Shown here: positions 54,330-64,000 of the stretch, piece after piece | Numbering within the stretch: position 1 is the first letter of the stretch | How the letters are laid out: every line of letters starts with the position of its first letter | Assembly: GCA_004369045.1 (NCBI GenBank) | Contig: ML213513.1 | Location: 722,968-786,967 of the forward strand | DNA length: 64,000 bases | Source: Heliocybe sulcata | Taxonomy: Eukaryota > Basidiomycota > Agaricomycetes > Gloeophyllales > Gloeophyllaceae | Direction: 5' to 3' | Notes under the pieces: model-generated | Seen by the model: the letters and a program-made list of their open reading frames with translations, nothing else | Databases searched by the model: none | What the model was told of the DNA's origin: nothing | Made by a program: the position numbers and the translations under genes

Positions 54330-57110
54330 TTCGCTCGGCTGAAGGTACCACGCGTACGCGTCTTCTTCTCCGCTACTTTGGTCAATATCTTGTACTGAGG
54401 CTACCTGGCGCTACTCTCTTGCCTTTGATCAGTGCGACGCCAGTGACAGCGTCATCTGCATCCGAGCCGGCGTGGACGGAACAAGCTCTGGAAAGCAAGA
54501 CTAGTGCAGAACGGCGGAGGAGGCCTTTTACCATGATTGCGGCGGGACGTATCAAGGTGTTGTGGGCGGAGTGAACAGTTCACTGTAGGAAACGAGGTTG
54601 CGACAAAGATTTCACATTAGGAGGACTCGCGGACAAGATATCAGGAATATCTCCCGCACTCGGTCGAATCATAGGCATATAGGAGGGAGGTTGCGTCCCT
54701 CGCATGGGTGGAACTACCGAAGAAGAAGAATCTTATGGATAGATATTCGATTTTCGGCATTACTCTCCAGTCAGAGAGGGCAAGCCCATTGCACGCTATC
54801 CTGGTATGCATGAAGCTCTAAGTTTGCGTCCGGCCAAAGGATACCAGAAGAGCTAGGACAGAGGGATATCGTGTGGGCCGTGGTCGCCAATGAATGCACT
54901 GGTGTTGCATAACCGGCGCTCGATTTCCCGAGAAAGGTGCGCGCACCAATCTTCAGAATTACCAGTCCGAGCAACAATTTTTTCCCTTGCAGGCGCGAAG
55001 TAGAAGTTCAGCATTACGAAGGCCACCACGCACCCACGCCGTTGAGGTCAATGGAGGAGCATAGCAGCTTCCTACATAATATGCTGCCCGCTGGTAATTC
55101 TGTCTGCAGCGAAGGACCCTCGTCCTCGGAGCGAAGTCGCAATAGCCAAGGAAATTAGCGGTAAATCATAATGCCTGTTTTGGTAAACGTCTTACCGTCT
55201 CTGATATTGCCTAGCGCGAATGGATCTGGACCGCGGCCTCTCTTCTAATCAAGGGTGCATAGCGACAATCATTGCCCGCTTCGTATTCCAGATATTCGCC
55301 ATGTTGACCGTGCTTCCGGCCGTACGAGGGGTGCTTATGCTGACCCAGTCGATGCGTCTTGGAACGCTATCGCCGCATGCGCAGACACTGCAAGGACATT
55401 CTCACCTTGCCGCGTCCACGCGGACCATACCCGACGCTGCTATGGCAATGTGCTGAAGTATCCATTCGCGTTCCCAGCGATCAGTCGAGATATCAGCATA
55501 ACAAGAGCATATCACATAGGCATAATGATGGTGACGCATAGAGGACATATGGCAACGAAGATAAAGAGAAAAGCATGCACCGATCCACCCACTTCGCCTA
55601 CAACATTGCCCCGTCTCGTCCTCTCCATCAGGCTTTGGTAGCCTCCACCACTACCCCACTCTCAGAGCCCTTGGCGTTGGGCACGGTTGTTTGGTTCGTA
55701 AAGTTTACGGGCTTGATGATTGTCTCCAGTGCCTTGGGTAGCCGAGGGAGACAGAGCTCTTCGTCGTCGTCCTCGTCGTCCTCGTCGAAGGCCGACTCGA
55801 AGTCGCGCATGCAAGCACTGAAGTCAACGCCGGGCTGACCCGTCTTAAACTATGTACCCAGGCATAAGCACTGTGTATCACACGAGTGACGACGGTACTC
55901 ACGTATTCTGGGACCTTATTCTTCAGGCCGTTGACGAACTCTGGGACCCTGAGCATCTCAACGGGCGTCGTCTGGAGCGCCGAGCGGGGCAGCTGAAGGG
56001 GACGGAACGCTCGCGTCAGTGTGTCGTCAATACATCGAGAGTCACTTGCCGTGTACGCTACCCTCCGCTTGCTTAAGGATGAATTGGTAGAAGCAGCAGG
56101 GCGCTTCGGAGCGCCCGGAGCAGCTCTTCCGACATTGGTGGGAGGCTTGGTGGGGGCACCGTGAGGGGGCACGGTGTTCGACGACATGGTGAAGGTAGTA
56201 GCGAGAGCGGGAGAGAGGTGATTGCTATAGATGCTGGTGGGGCAGCGATCAGGATGGAGAAACAGTCCAGCTGACGGTGTCCTTTTATCATTCAGTGCGC
56301 CCGATTTTTTCCGAGGTTCCGATGTTCCAGATAGTGCAGTTGATGGCAACGGAAGTCGTGCGCCTGATCCACGTTTCCGCGCGAAGACTCGGGAGTCGCC
56401 GACGACGACGAAGTTCAGCTATCGTGCCACAGCCCGTATGCCCATTTCCTCCGCTCGCTCTTCGACAATTTGGCCGGCGCCAGTCTACATCTGCAAGTAC
56501 TCGACGTCTGCAACATCACTGTCGATGTTTTGTCTCGAAAAGTGCTCTCGGCGATGTCTCAGACGACGAGCAAGCCAGCAGACGCCGCAATCTTCGCTGA
56601 TGACTCGACCTTGTGTTATCGCGGACCCTTCTCAAAATTCGCACGAGTTTGGTCAAGTACTACCGGCCGTCTGGCATCGCTTCCCATTTCTGAGTCTAGT
56701 CCGTTTTTCCTCTGATGCGCACTGTCCTTCTGACCCCTGTATTGTCAGGACATGATGTTGGACAGTTATCTCTAACGGGCCTTTTGCATGCAGGCGGTGG
56801 AATAACCGGAGGCATCTCCGCATCTTTGCCGGCCTTTGCCATACTCGATAATGGCCCCTATCGCAGCGCTTCACCATCACCCACGACATCGTTTCGATGG
56901 CAAGGCAGCAGTAGAGGACGCGTCTATCATCGACAGTCTATACAATTGATGCTCGTGCCCCCTTACTGTTCGAAAGACGGTCTCACCTAGCACTCATCCA
57001 CGGCTAACACGGTCCATGGCTGATCTGAACGTTTGAGGAGATGAGTGTGAGTGGTCTATTCCTCGCCTGATGTCGCGTCCGACACGCATTATCTCAGAAA
57101 AGCACGTGAC
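54330..57110. repeat. Tandem unit III of the G-gene array
   Basis: Third unit. The left part (54330-55200) is strongly decayed. From GTGCATAGCGACAATCAT (55255) to the ACGTGACCGCGAATTTGCTTCCG block (57105) it matches units I and II well. Unique sequence follows. Confidence 0.6.
55628..56187 (-). CDS. Orphan acidic-tail protein G, copy 3
   Basis: Two-exon model: 56187-55903 and 55849-55628 with a 53-bp intron, 168 aa. Because this copy is one base shorter in the middle of exon 1, the N-terminal frame (MSSNTVPPHGAPTKPPTNVG) runs without an extra intron into LTRAFRPLQLPRSALQ, FVNGLKNKVPEY and the acidic tail (FDEDDEDDDEELCLPRLPK, ending VEATKA). In copies 1 and 2 the same region needs a splice. 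It may be a gain of an uninterrupted frame or a decaying copy that stays open by chance. Confidence 0.5.
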
Positions 57111-57635
57111 CGCGAATTTGCTTCCGCTGCGCCTCGCATCTTTCACTTTCCCGCTTCTCTCTCTCATTGACCCATTCCAGCAACCCGGGCTTCCTCCGGA
57201 CGGTCTCAATAGTGCCAGGCGCTAGTCGTCGCTAGCGGATAATGTGGCCTCTTGCCTTGTCACGCCGCTCGAACCTGCTTTGGCTCAACATCACAAGTTA
57301 TCGTTCGATGCCGGCAGCTTGACACTAAAATCCATACCTAGGACCTATTTTCTCGTAGGCGCCGCAAAATGGAGGTCTTCATCGTGCTGTGCGGTATTGG
57401 GATGTGGGCAACGGACGTCTTCAACACGTGAAACCCGACCTTTTACCGCCCATGGACCCACGAAACGACCGCCTCATCAAAGGACGGCGTTGCTCTGAGA
57501 GTCGACCTGGCTTTAAGCTGATACCGCCGTCAAGAGCCGCTGTCGGTCATCTCGGGATAGCTTCGTCGCAATAAAGGCCGGTATAGCTGTCGCAATTGGT
57601 GCTCCCGCCTTCAGATGTGCCATTCTCGTACTGCG
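56188..57635. other. Upstream flank of G copy 3 and unique spacer
   Basis: Array sequence to about 57110, then unique sequence. No gene recognised before the membrane-protein gene at 57636. Confidence 0.45.
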
Positions 57636-59672
57636 ATGTTATCATGGCTATTGCTTAGTGCTATTATTGCAAAATCCGTCGTCGGTGCGAAGATACAGAC
57701 GAATGCCACATGCACTGTTTCTGCATTTTTTGTACGTCGTTTTTGCTATGCCCGGATCAGGCGATATGACCTACCGCGTCCGGTATCAGAACAACAATTC
57801 CTTGGGGCAGTCGGTATGTCTCATAGGAGCTTATCTGAACAGCGTCTGTGAAGGTGGGTTTCCAAGCTGAACGAAAGCGGATAAGTACACACAACACTAA
57901 TTGCTGTACTCCCAAAGGAACACATCTTGAAGAAGGCCTTCTACCTGGGCGTTTTTACGAGCCTCAGGCGTCATGCATGTGCAACACAGTGAGTTATAAC
58001 GTATGGAGTGCTTGTGCGTACTGCCAGAATGGCCCGTGGTTGAGGTGAATCATCTTCTGCTCTCAGTTACGATGTGTGAAGTGACTGGTTTGGAAGCTGG
58101 CCCGATTGGTCAAGCCAATGCAGCAATCGCGGTATCGCACCGCAAGAAGGGTATAAGAACCGAGTAGCCCATCACATCTCTTTTGACTGTTTTGTCTTTG
58201 CAGTTTCCCGTACGCCCTGCCCTTTGGCTTCGCTACCCCGCACTGGGCGTATTATAATTACAGCGGCAATGTGTGCCTTGTCTGAAGCATTACTCGTTAC
58301 TGTCTGATTATTGTGCAGGTGAACGATACAAGATGGAATACGTCTATTCCGCATGCGTTGGGCGGTACGTGATTGATGTTCTCCTGGAGCAGTAAGGCAT
58401 GGCACTCGATATCTTGCAGAATTACCAGAGGCTACTGCTGCTGCTTCAAGTCAGACGGCGACAGAAGACTCTTCTTTAGGTATATCTGCGAGTACTAGTA
58501 CTGTAGCACCCGAAATCAAGAAGCTCGACGCGGCCGGGATCATAGGTGGCAGCGTGGTGGGAGGAATACTCTTTATCACGCTTGCCGTATTAAGCGTCTG
58601 TGGCATCATAATACGTCTTCGTCGAAGGAACAGTCAACCAAGGACGTTAGGTATGTGGACGACATCACTGTTATTAAGGATATACTCAGCTCCCATATAG
58701 CTAGCGGACTAGAACCAGGCATGATGTACTTGGGGGTAGCCGGCCACCGCTCACGTGGCATTTTTACGAGTCCTGTGGTAGCGTTGTGATTAAGTAACAC
58801 TAAATATAATACTATACATATAATACTACAGTGATCCCGGTAAATAAAACCCTCCAGTTGAATATACTTCACGCATCGTGCCATAGAATCGGGCTCAACT
58901 GACCTGCGCCACCGACTACAAGTCCCATTCAATGCGTATTCCCACGGTAACAGAGGTGAATTCGACAGGTTTGAAGGGTGAGGGATGCTAAAGGGGTGAT
59001 AAAATCTTGAAAATATTCCAGTACGCAGGTCCCATTCTCATATGCTTATATTCAAAATTTGAGGTGCAAAAGAGTGAGCATCATGGAGACCGACAAGAAT
59101 TAGTGATCGGGACCACTACAAAACGTGTTTCGTACTCCGCTTGTAGTCTCAATAGGGGCGGGGTTTCATTTGAGTGTATTGATAACTACAAAGACGTTCA
59201 TACTCCGATTACTCGGCATCTACTTTCCCACGGCGGGAACGTTCGGCAGCGCGCCCAAAAAATGCATGCAAAGACTCATCCTTCGTAAACTCAGGACTCG
59301 TAACGCTTCCAGTGCCCTGATGTCGCCCTCTGTTATGTCGCCTATGTCACCGTCTGCTCCTAAGTTATACGTACGTTGTTTCTCCTCCTTTCGGTACAAG
59401 ACATAACTCATTAACAGACTGGTATGCTTTAGGATCCATCAGACCCGTCAACCTACCCTCCACCAATCTCGGAACCTGTCTTCTCCCCTATCAATGGGTC
59501 CACGGGCGTGGTCACTGGCTGCTTGGAAGATCGCTATGGCCCTGCACCGGACTATACCCCGCCTTTCGCGAACGCCCCTCAGCCGCCGAGCCGAGAGAGA
59601 CTTGCCATTCCGCCGCAGCGCAGTGAGACGCCAATAGGTCGGTACCCCGGCCTTCCGGAGGCTCAGGCGTAA
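57636..59672 (+). CDS. Cys-rich single-pass membrane protein T1, interrupted by a Helentron
   Basis: Signal peptide (MLSWLLLSAIIAKSVVGAK), then exons 57636-57731, 57790-57853, 57918-58044, 58097-58150, 58204-58270, 58319-58364 and 58420-58650. The ectodomain has NNSLGQSVCLIGAYL, CMCNTVSYNVWSACAYCQNG, WPDWSSQC and ATPHWAYYNYS, a pattern common in mushroom surface proteins. It is followed by a Ser/Thr stalk and a membrane span (IIGGSVVGGILFITLAVLS) with RLRRR on the cytosolic side. The tail exons (about 59302-59370, ALMSPSVMSPMSPSAPKLY; 59433-59672, starting DPSDPSTYPPP) lie beyond a 573-bp element, and the frame across that insertion point does not join cleanly. T2 is its tandem paralogue with the same intron plan. 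The tail is probably lost in the current gene. Confidence 0.65.
58729..59301 (-). mobile_element. Short non-autonomous Helentron in the T1 gene
   Basis: 573 bp, reading on the minus strand. The 5' end ACGAGTCCTGAG (59301-59290) follows TT. The inverted partner CACAGGACTCGT (58777-58766) lies 37 nt from the 3' end, which has a GC-rich near-palindrome (GGTGGCCGGCTACC) and ends CCCAAG next to T. Near the 5' end, GAGTCTTT and the words TGTAGT and ATGCCGAG recur as in the A and B leaders, but the rest is diverged: a separate, older or distant subfamily. No coding sequence. It falls between the membrane-span exon and the tail exon of T1. Confidence 0.8.
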
Positions 59673-60211
59673 GGCGTTGCATCTCTACTATCTTCATTTG
59701 CGGAAGATCATTCCTCTCTTACGGATCTGTACCGGTCCGTGATTTGTTGAATGCTATTGTGATCGATATCCAAGCTATCTTACGTGCTGAGCGCTGGATT
59801 ATGTTTCTTACACCGTTGTTCCTCTGCTGACCAACGTACACCGTGTCTAAGCTGCAAGTACGCCCAAAGAGGAATCATTGATGTTAGTAAGTTCATCCTA
59901 GAAGTCGTGATCGTTCCTTCAATAAAGGCTGAATTGCTTAGGTCGAATTACGTCCGTCTTGCGCTCTAGTAGGCCGGGACTTGGCAGCCTGGGCGGCATG
60001 AACCCGAGCTGGCCAAGCCACGCTCATTTGTGGGTCCCGTCTCACTTGAGTATCACTTGCAATGCGTCTTCAGTCTCGGAAGCCGGCCGATCAATGCAGT
60101 CGCATGTAAGCTGCATTCCGCGCAGTCTCTGCACAGACAGCCAAGCGGAATAAAATTGCGAAGGCGATTATGCACACAGGTTTGCTTGTCGCTGCCAGTC
60201 TGGACTGTCTG
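59673..60211. other. Spacer between T1 and T2
   Basis: 3' flank of T1 and promoter side of T2. No further gene seen. Confidence 0.45.
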
Positions 60212-61714
60212 ATGATGTATGGAATATTGCTACTCCTGCACGGGTGGACTGCTCTGGCACTTGCCGATTCAATGTCCAACGCTACATGCACCGACTCTTC
60301 GCTCACTGTACGTATACCCGCACAAGCACCGCGGCTTCAAACTGTCCTTTCATCACTAGTACCTCAATTCTCTCGGTCAATCCCAATGCTACCTCGCCTA
60401 CAGAATACTGAAAATCAGCCAAGGTGGCATTAGCTGCAGTATCTCATTTCTCCAGTTCGATCTGACTCTTGCTATCCAGACATCACCTTCCTACCAGCTC
60501 TCGACAAGACATCCTACTATCCTATGGCCAACTCCACATGCAATGGTGTCGCCTACAACATATTCAGCGCCTGTACCGCTTGTCAGGGCGACTACTGGGG
60601 GGAGTACGTACTCTTTGCAGTAATGCGACGTCTAAAGAACTGACCAATGCATAGTTGGCTTGATTGGCAGAACACGTGCGATGTGCTTGGTTTTCCTGCT
60701 AGCAATGGGTTAGTCCTTCATGGCATACCCGCACATATCGTTCAGCTTCTGTTGTCAGATTTACGCAAGATATACCGTCTGGAGTTGCTATCCCGCACTG
60801 GGCGTATTACAATTATAGCGGCGGGGTGAGTGTCATTGGAGTTCTTGAGAACATTTACTGAATGATCAGGTCAAGGTGAACGACACGGAATTCAATAATT
60901 CTGTTCCGAATCTTGTCGGAGGTGACTGTCGAGTTCCCTTCAGTGTTCTGAGTGCCAGACTGATGAATTCCGCTGATAAGAGTTTCCTGAAATAACCGGT
61001 GTCCCCTCAGACGACAGTACTACAACCGTTACAAGCTCGACTGCTGCTGCCACTAGCTCCGATAGCGCGTCGTCACCCACTCTGAGCTTCGTGCCCATAC
61101 CCACTGTGCCCGCTAAGAGCCGCGTGAATCCGGGAGTTATCGCAGGAGGAGTTGTCGGAGGATTCGTACTTGCAGGACTATGCGCCTTGGCAATCGGAGC
61201 GTTCGTGATGCAGCAGAAACGAGGCCAACGTCGTACATCAGGTATGAGTTTGCAAGTTCACCGCCAGCTGCCTTCTACTAAGCATACCTTCTGATAGACT
61301 CTGGTTCGGACGCACCATATGTTGCACCTTTCAAAGGAAAATTATATGTGAGGCCCTTTCTCGCATGATTACAGGGCATTTGACGAGCCATGTGCTGTTA
61401 ACTGAGACTAATCTCGTTGTCAGGATCCCTCCGACCCGTCCACATACCCAGAAGAGACTCCGAAAACCTCGGAAGCTGCTGTGTACGATGGAGTCCGCGG
61501 GTCATTCACGTCGAATGACCTTGCGTCGACAGCAGTATCGAGCTACGGGGTGCAGACTCGCACAAGTAGTTCACAACCGCCTGACGTCGTGCTCTCTAGT
61601 CCGGGTGATAAGCAGGTGGCAATTATGAGTGCCACTCGCACTCGCGGAGACAGTTCAGTGCCGACGGGCAGCCATGCATCACTTGGACGGTTTACTGGAT
61701 TGCCTGAAGTATAG
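60212..61714 (+). CDS. Cys-rich single-pass membrane protein T2
   Basis: Nine exons: 60212-60307, 60360-60423, 60480-60603, 60655-60708, 60759-60825, 60870-60921 (start could be 60876), 61011-61241, 61298-61347 and 61424-61714. The joined frame is 342 aa. Signal peptide MMYGILLLLHGWTALALA. The ectodomain has NATCTDSS, NSLGQSQCYLAY, STCNGVAYNIFSACTACQGD, WLDWQNTC and AIPHWAYYNYSGG. A Ser/Thr stalk precedes the membrane span (VIAGGVVGGFVLAGLCALAI), a basic QQKRGQRR stop-transfer and a tail with DPSDPSTYPEETPK. It shares the exon plan and the DPSDPSTYP tail with T1, so the two arose by tandem duplication. Probably a plasma-membrane or wall-facing protein; the ligand is unknown. An upstream ATG at 60170 is in frame but would put Cys and Asp residues ahead of the signal peptide. 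Confidence 0.8.
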
Positions 61715-62001
61715 GACTGAGGTCAGGATACTGCTTTCCTCGCTGCGCGGTCCTCTAAACTCATCCGGACGATCAGGCCTGTCCTTTGGTTCTCGCTCCT
61801 TCTCTACCGTGCAAGACAATCTTGCTATTATGTATCCAATATTCGGGATGTCTCTAATGAATATTACGGCCAGTAGTGTCCTATAGCATCCTCTCTTCTA
61901 TTAAGTGCTAGCGATCATCGCCCTCCGTGTTCGAGATATCAATGAGCGACATGAGAATCAGGTGCAGAGTCCCATATATACCGCACGTCCTTTTCGTTCA
62001 T
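61715..62001. other. Convergent spacer
   Basis: Between the stop of T2 and the stop of the minus-strand gene. No feature recognised. Confidence 0.45.
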
Positions 62002-62679
62002 TTATGGATCAGCCGCGAAGGCTTGCGTTACCGAGGGTGACCGACTGGACCGTGCAGGCAGTACTGCAGTGACAGCAAGCTCGGATGCTATCCCTCCGCT
62101 CGGGACGGTGGCAGATCCTGTCGTGTCCGGTGCATCACTCTGCGTAGATACGACGGTACTGGCATCGCCAGTCCCGACAGGTACTCCAGCTATAGAGGTG
62201 GTGGACGAGGAATCAGACTGAGCAGGAGCTGTCGTGGGGGAAGCTGGCGTATCGTTGGACTTGTGCCGTCTTGCTGCAGTGCCACCCACTGCGCCTCCGA
62301 TAACTGCTCCCATAATGACGAGTAATGTCGCGATAACGATGATGGTCACTCCTCTGCCCGTACGCCACAAGGGCTTCTTGGGCTTGCTTGCAGCAGGCAA
62401 GCCTTGCTCGGTCTGGACGGGGGAATTTGAACGAGGCCTGGGAGTCCAAAGGGCATCACTACTGGAAGAGTAGGATCCGGAAGGTGGGCCATTGTACGGA
62501 GGCTTGCTGTCCAGCAAGTCGACATCGTATCCTCCCTATTTAAAATCATGTATACTTCAGCATATGTGACATGATGCACTTTCTAACCACATATGTAAAC
62601 GTACCTGCCTTTCCGCACGGCTCGCGGCCGGCGCACTAGCAAGAAGGCCATGGTCGTAGCTGCCTGATGGACTTGCCAT
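62002..62679 (-). CDS. Small membrane-anchored protein with Ser/Thr-rich outer part
   Basis: Two exons (62679-62605 and 62535-62002) joined in phase 0 across a 69-bp GT-AG intron, 202 aa. It begins MASPSGSYDHGLLASAP, then GGYDVDLLDSKPPYNGPPSG. There is no signal peptide. A single hydrophobic span (VTIIVIATLLVIMGAVIGGAV) follows a basic KPKKPLWRTGRG segment, and after it come AARRHKSND and a long Ser/Thr/Pro/Ala region. This fits a type II or signal-anchor protein with an O-glycosylated outer part. Its neighbours T1 and T2 are also single-pass surface proteins, but no sequence kinship is seen. Confidence 0.7.
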
Positions 62680-63250
62680 CAAATTCAACCTTGCGTGCTT
62701 GAGTGAGCGCACGTCGTTTGCAGTTGTCAAGACGGGCGTGCGGCAACCTTCATTCTAGCTACGGATCAGAAAGCTCTGCATGTTGATGGCATTTCCGCAG
62801 ACTGCCGCTTATACTTGATTGGGTGAGCGCTTATAAGGTCCGTGCCAGACATTGTGGCCTACAGCGGACATTTAGGGCTCGGCTTTGGGCCTTGGATATC
62901 CAGGCGGTCTGATTCAGCCAAAATCCTATAAATGACAATTTGATTCATATGGCTGGACTAGCTAGCAACAGGAGATGCGGCCAAAGACAGGTATGAATGA
63001 GACAACACTACTGTATATACTCTGGTCCGGAAGCGCTCGCCGGTAACGAGGGTATACGCGACAAAGCTACAATGACTAGAAGAATAGAATGCAATGTGCG
63101 CGCGATGCACGGAAGCATTAAGCAGCATAAGAAAGAAAGATTCTCATCACCAAGTAGGGCAACAACGTTCGGCAGTGGAATCTCGTTCAATGCAGTCAGC
63201 CTCGCGATACCATGGCCTATACTGCTTGAAAAAAGTCAAAACAATCGCGT
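62680..63250. other. Intergenic region
   Basis: Promoter side of the 62.7-kb gene and 3' flank of the reductase. Short frames are not supported. Confidence 0.45.
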
Positions 63251-64000
63251 CTACGTACGTCCAGGTGCAAGCTCACCTTTTTCCTTTGCCCGCGGCTTGG
63301 AAAACATGCCCCAAACGATGCTTAACACCCATGACCTAGGCAGAAAGGCCATAATCCGGAACATGGTTGACTTCCCACCGAGGAGCATGTAACTCGGTGG
63401 ATTGGAGCTAACAACCTTGCTGATGACACGCTCCGCGAAGACATCGCTGGGCATGGCATCATCTTCCCTCGCGGCTTCCAGACGCTGGCGGATATTGGGG
63501 AAGAAGCCAGTGTATATGGACTCGGGAGGAAGGCGATAATCATCATGCTTCCCAACGATTTTGGACTGAATACTGCTCGGAGCGACAAGCACCACCTTGA
63601 TATTGAACGGCCGACACTCCATCGACAGCACTTCAGACATAATACGGACTGCGCCTTTCGACGAATCATAAACTCCCATCCAAGGTGTCGGGCTAAATTA
63701 CGAATGTGAAACGTAATCGCCGTGGTCAGGAAATAGCGGCGTACTATTCTCCGACGATTGATCCCATGTTCACGATTGTCCCTTGTTTGCGTTTGGCCAT
63801 ACGAGGTACGACCGCTCGAGCCACTCGCTGGATGGAGAAGACGTTTGCGTCATATATGCTCTTCATCTCTTCGCTGGTATAATCAGTGGTCGGTCCTGCA
63901 TGACCGTTGAACGGTTTCTCGAAGTTCATTCAAATAGTCCTTGCCTACCCGGCGCGAGAACCCCTGCATTGTTGATAACCAGATCCACGTAGCCTTCGGC
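63251..64000 (-). CDS. Short-chain dehydrogenase/reductase, AYR1-like (5' part outside the window)
   Basis: Exons 64000-63949 (partial), 63895-63745 and 63692-63251, with introns of 53 and 52 bp. The joined frame reads VDLVINNAGVLAPGP, then VPRMAKRKQGTIVNMGSIVGEYPTPWMGVYDSSKGAV, then LSMECRPFNIKVVLVAPSSI. NNAG, the catalytic Ser (NMGS), Tyr (VYDSSK) and Lys are all present. The GSIVGE...PTPW and MECRPF blocks fit NADPH-dependent 1-acyldihydroxyacetone-phosphate reductase-like proteins, which work in lipid precursor synthesis at the ER or lipid droplets. A hydrophobic C-terminal part (MAFLPRSWVLSIVWGMF) could attach it to membranes. The Rossmann GxxxGxG start lies beyond position 64000. Confidence 0.85.

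Noticed and set aside
58151-58203. Pseudogene call for the T1 ectodomain
   Set aside because: The ectodomain exons join in frame through this intron, with all family cysteines and the WAYYNYS block kept. Only the tail beyond the Helentron is doubtful.
1-64000. CRISPR arrays, bacterial operons, rRNA genes
   Set aside because: No regular spacer-repeat array or rRNA sequence was seen, and the intron-rich genes show this is a fungal nuclear sequence.

Overview
The window looks like a stretch of an agaricomycete (basidiomycete) nuclear genome. Protein genes are split by many introns of about 50 bp with GT...CTRAC...YAG signals, and the gene families are fungal: a VHS-GAT adaptor, C2H2 regulators, an AYR1-like reductase, and small single-pass membrane proteins with the NSLGQ...C signature common in mushrooms. 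The genus cannot be told from the sequence alone.

Layout. 1-11.7 kb holds ordinary host genes: a long low-complexity C2H2 protein (+), a VHS-GAT trafficking adaptor (-) and a three-finger C2H2 regulator (-). 11.76-30.0 kb is a transposon nest. It contains three copies of one rolling-circle family with all the marks of a Helentron (Helitron2): insertion between two Ts, ACGAGTCCTGAG at the very 5' end, its inverted copy 36 nt inside the 3' end, and a terminal hairpin. Copy B (20433-29970) is almost whole and encodes Rep, a Pif1-type helicase and a C-terminal cysteine-peptidase-like domain. Copy A1 (11758-15030) has lost the Rep and front helicase parts but keeps an intact 661-codon reading frame for the helicase tail plus the peptidase-like domain. 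Copy A2 (15551-16729) is coding-free and lies inverted to A1. Copy B has split a large repetitive-family gene (transposase-like, zinc-binding and PHD regions) that also carries a TA-flanked MITE in an intron.

30.4-41.8 kb is a tandem triplication (period about 4.3-4.7 kb) of a small orphan gene: two copies look intact and the third is broken, with a duplicated first exon. 43.2-45.4 kb carries a seven-repeat protein resembling the SMP (seed maturation protein/LEA-like) domain. 45.4-57.1 kb is a second tandem triplication, built from the 3' end of the SMP gene, an orphan acidic-tail gene (G) and the end of another orphan (ORF53); its joints are still visible at about 49.5 kb. 57.6-61.7 kb holds a tandem pair of signal-peptide, Cys-rich, single-pass membrane genes; the first carries a 573-bp non-autonomous Helentron. 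The window ends with a small membrane-anchored protein (-) and a partial AYR1-like short-chain reductase (-).

The main points of interest are the Helentron family with its peptidase-like tail and truncated but open derivative, and two adjacent arrays of young, decaying, lineage-specific genes. All identities were read by eye from motifs; no database search was possible.
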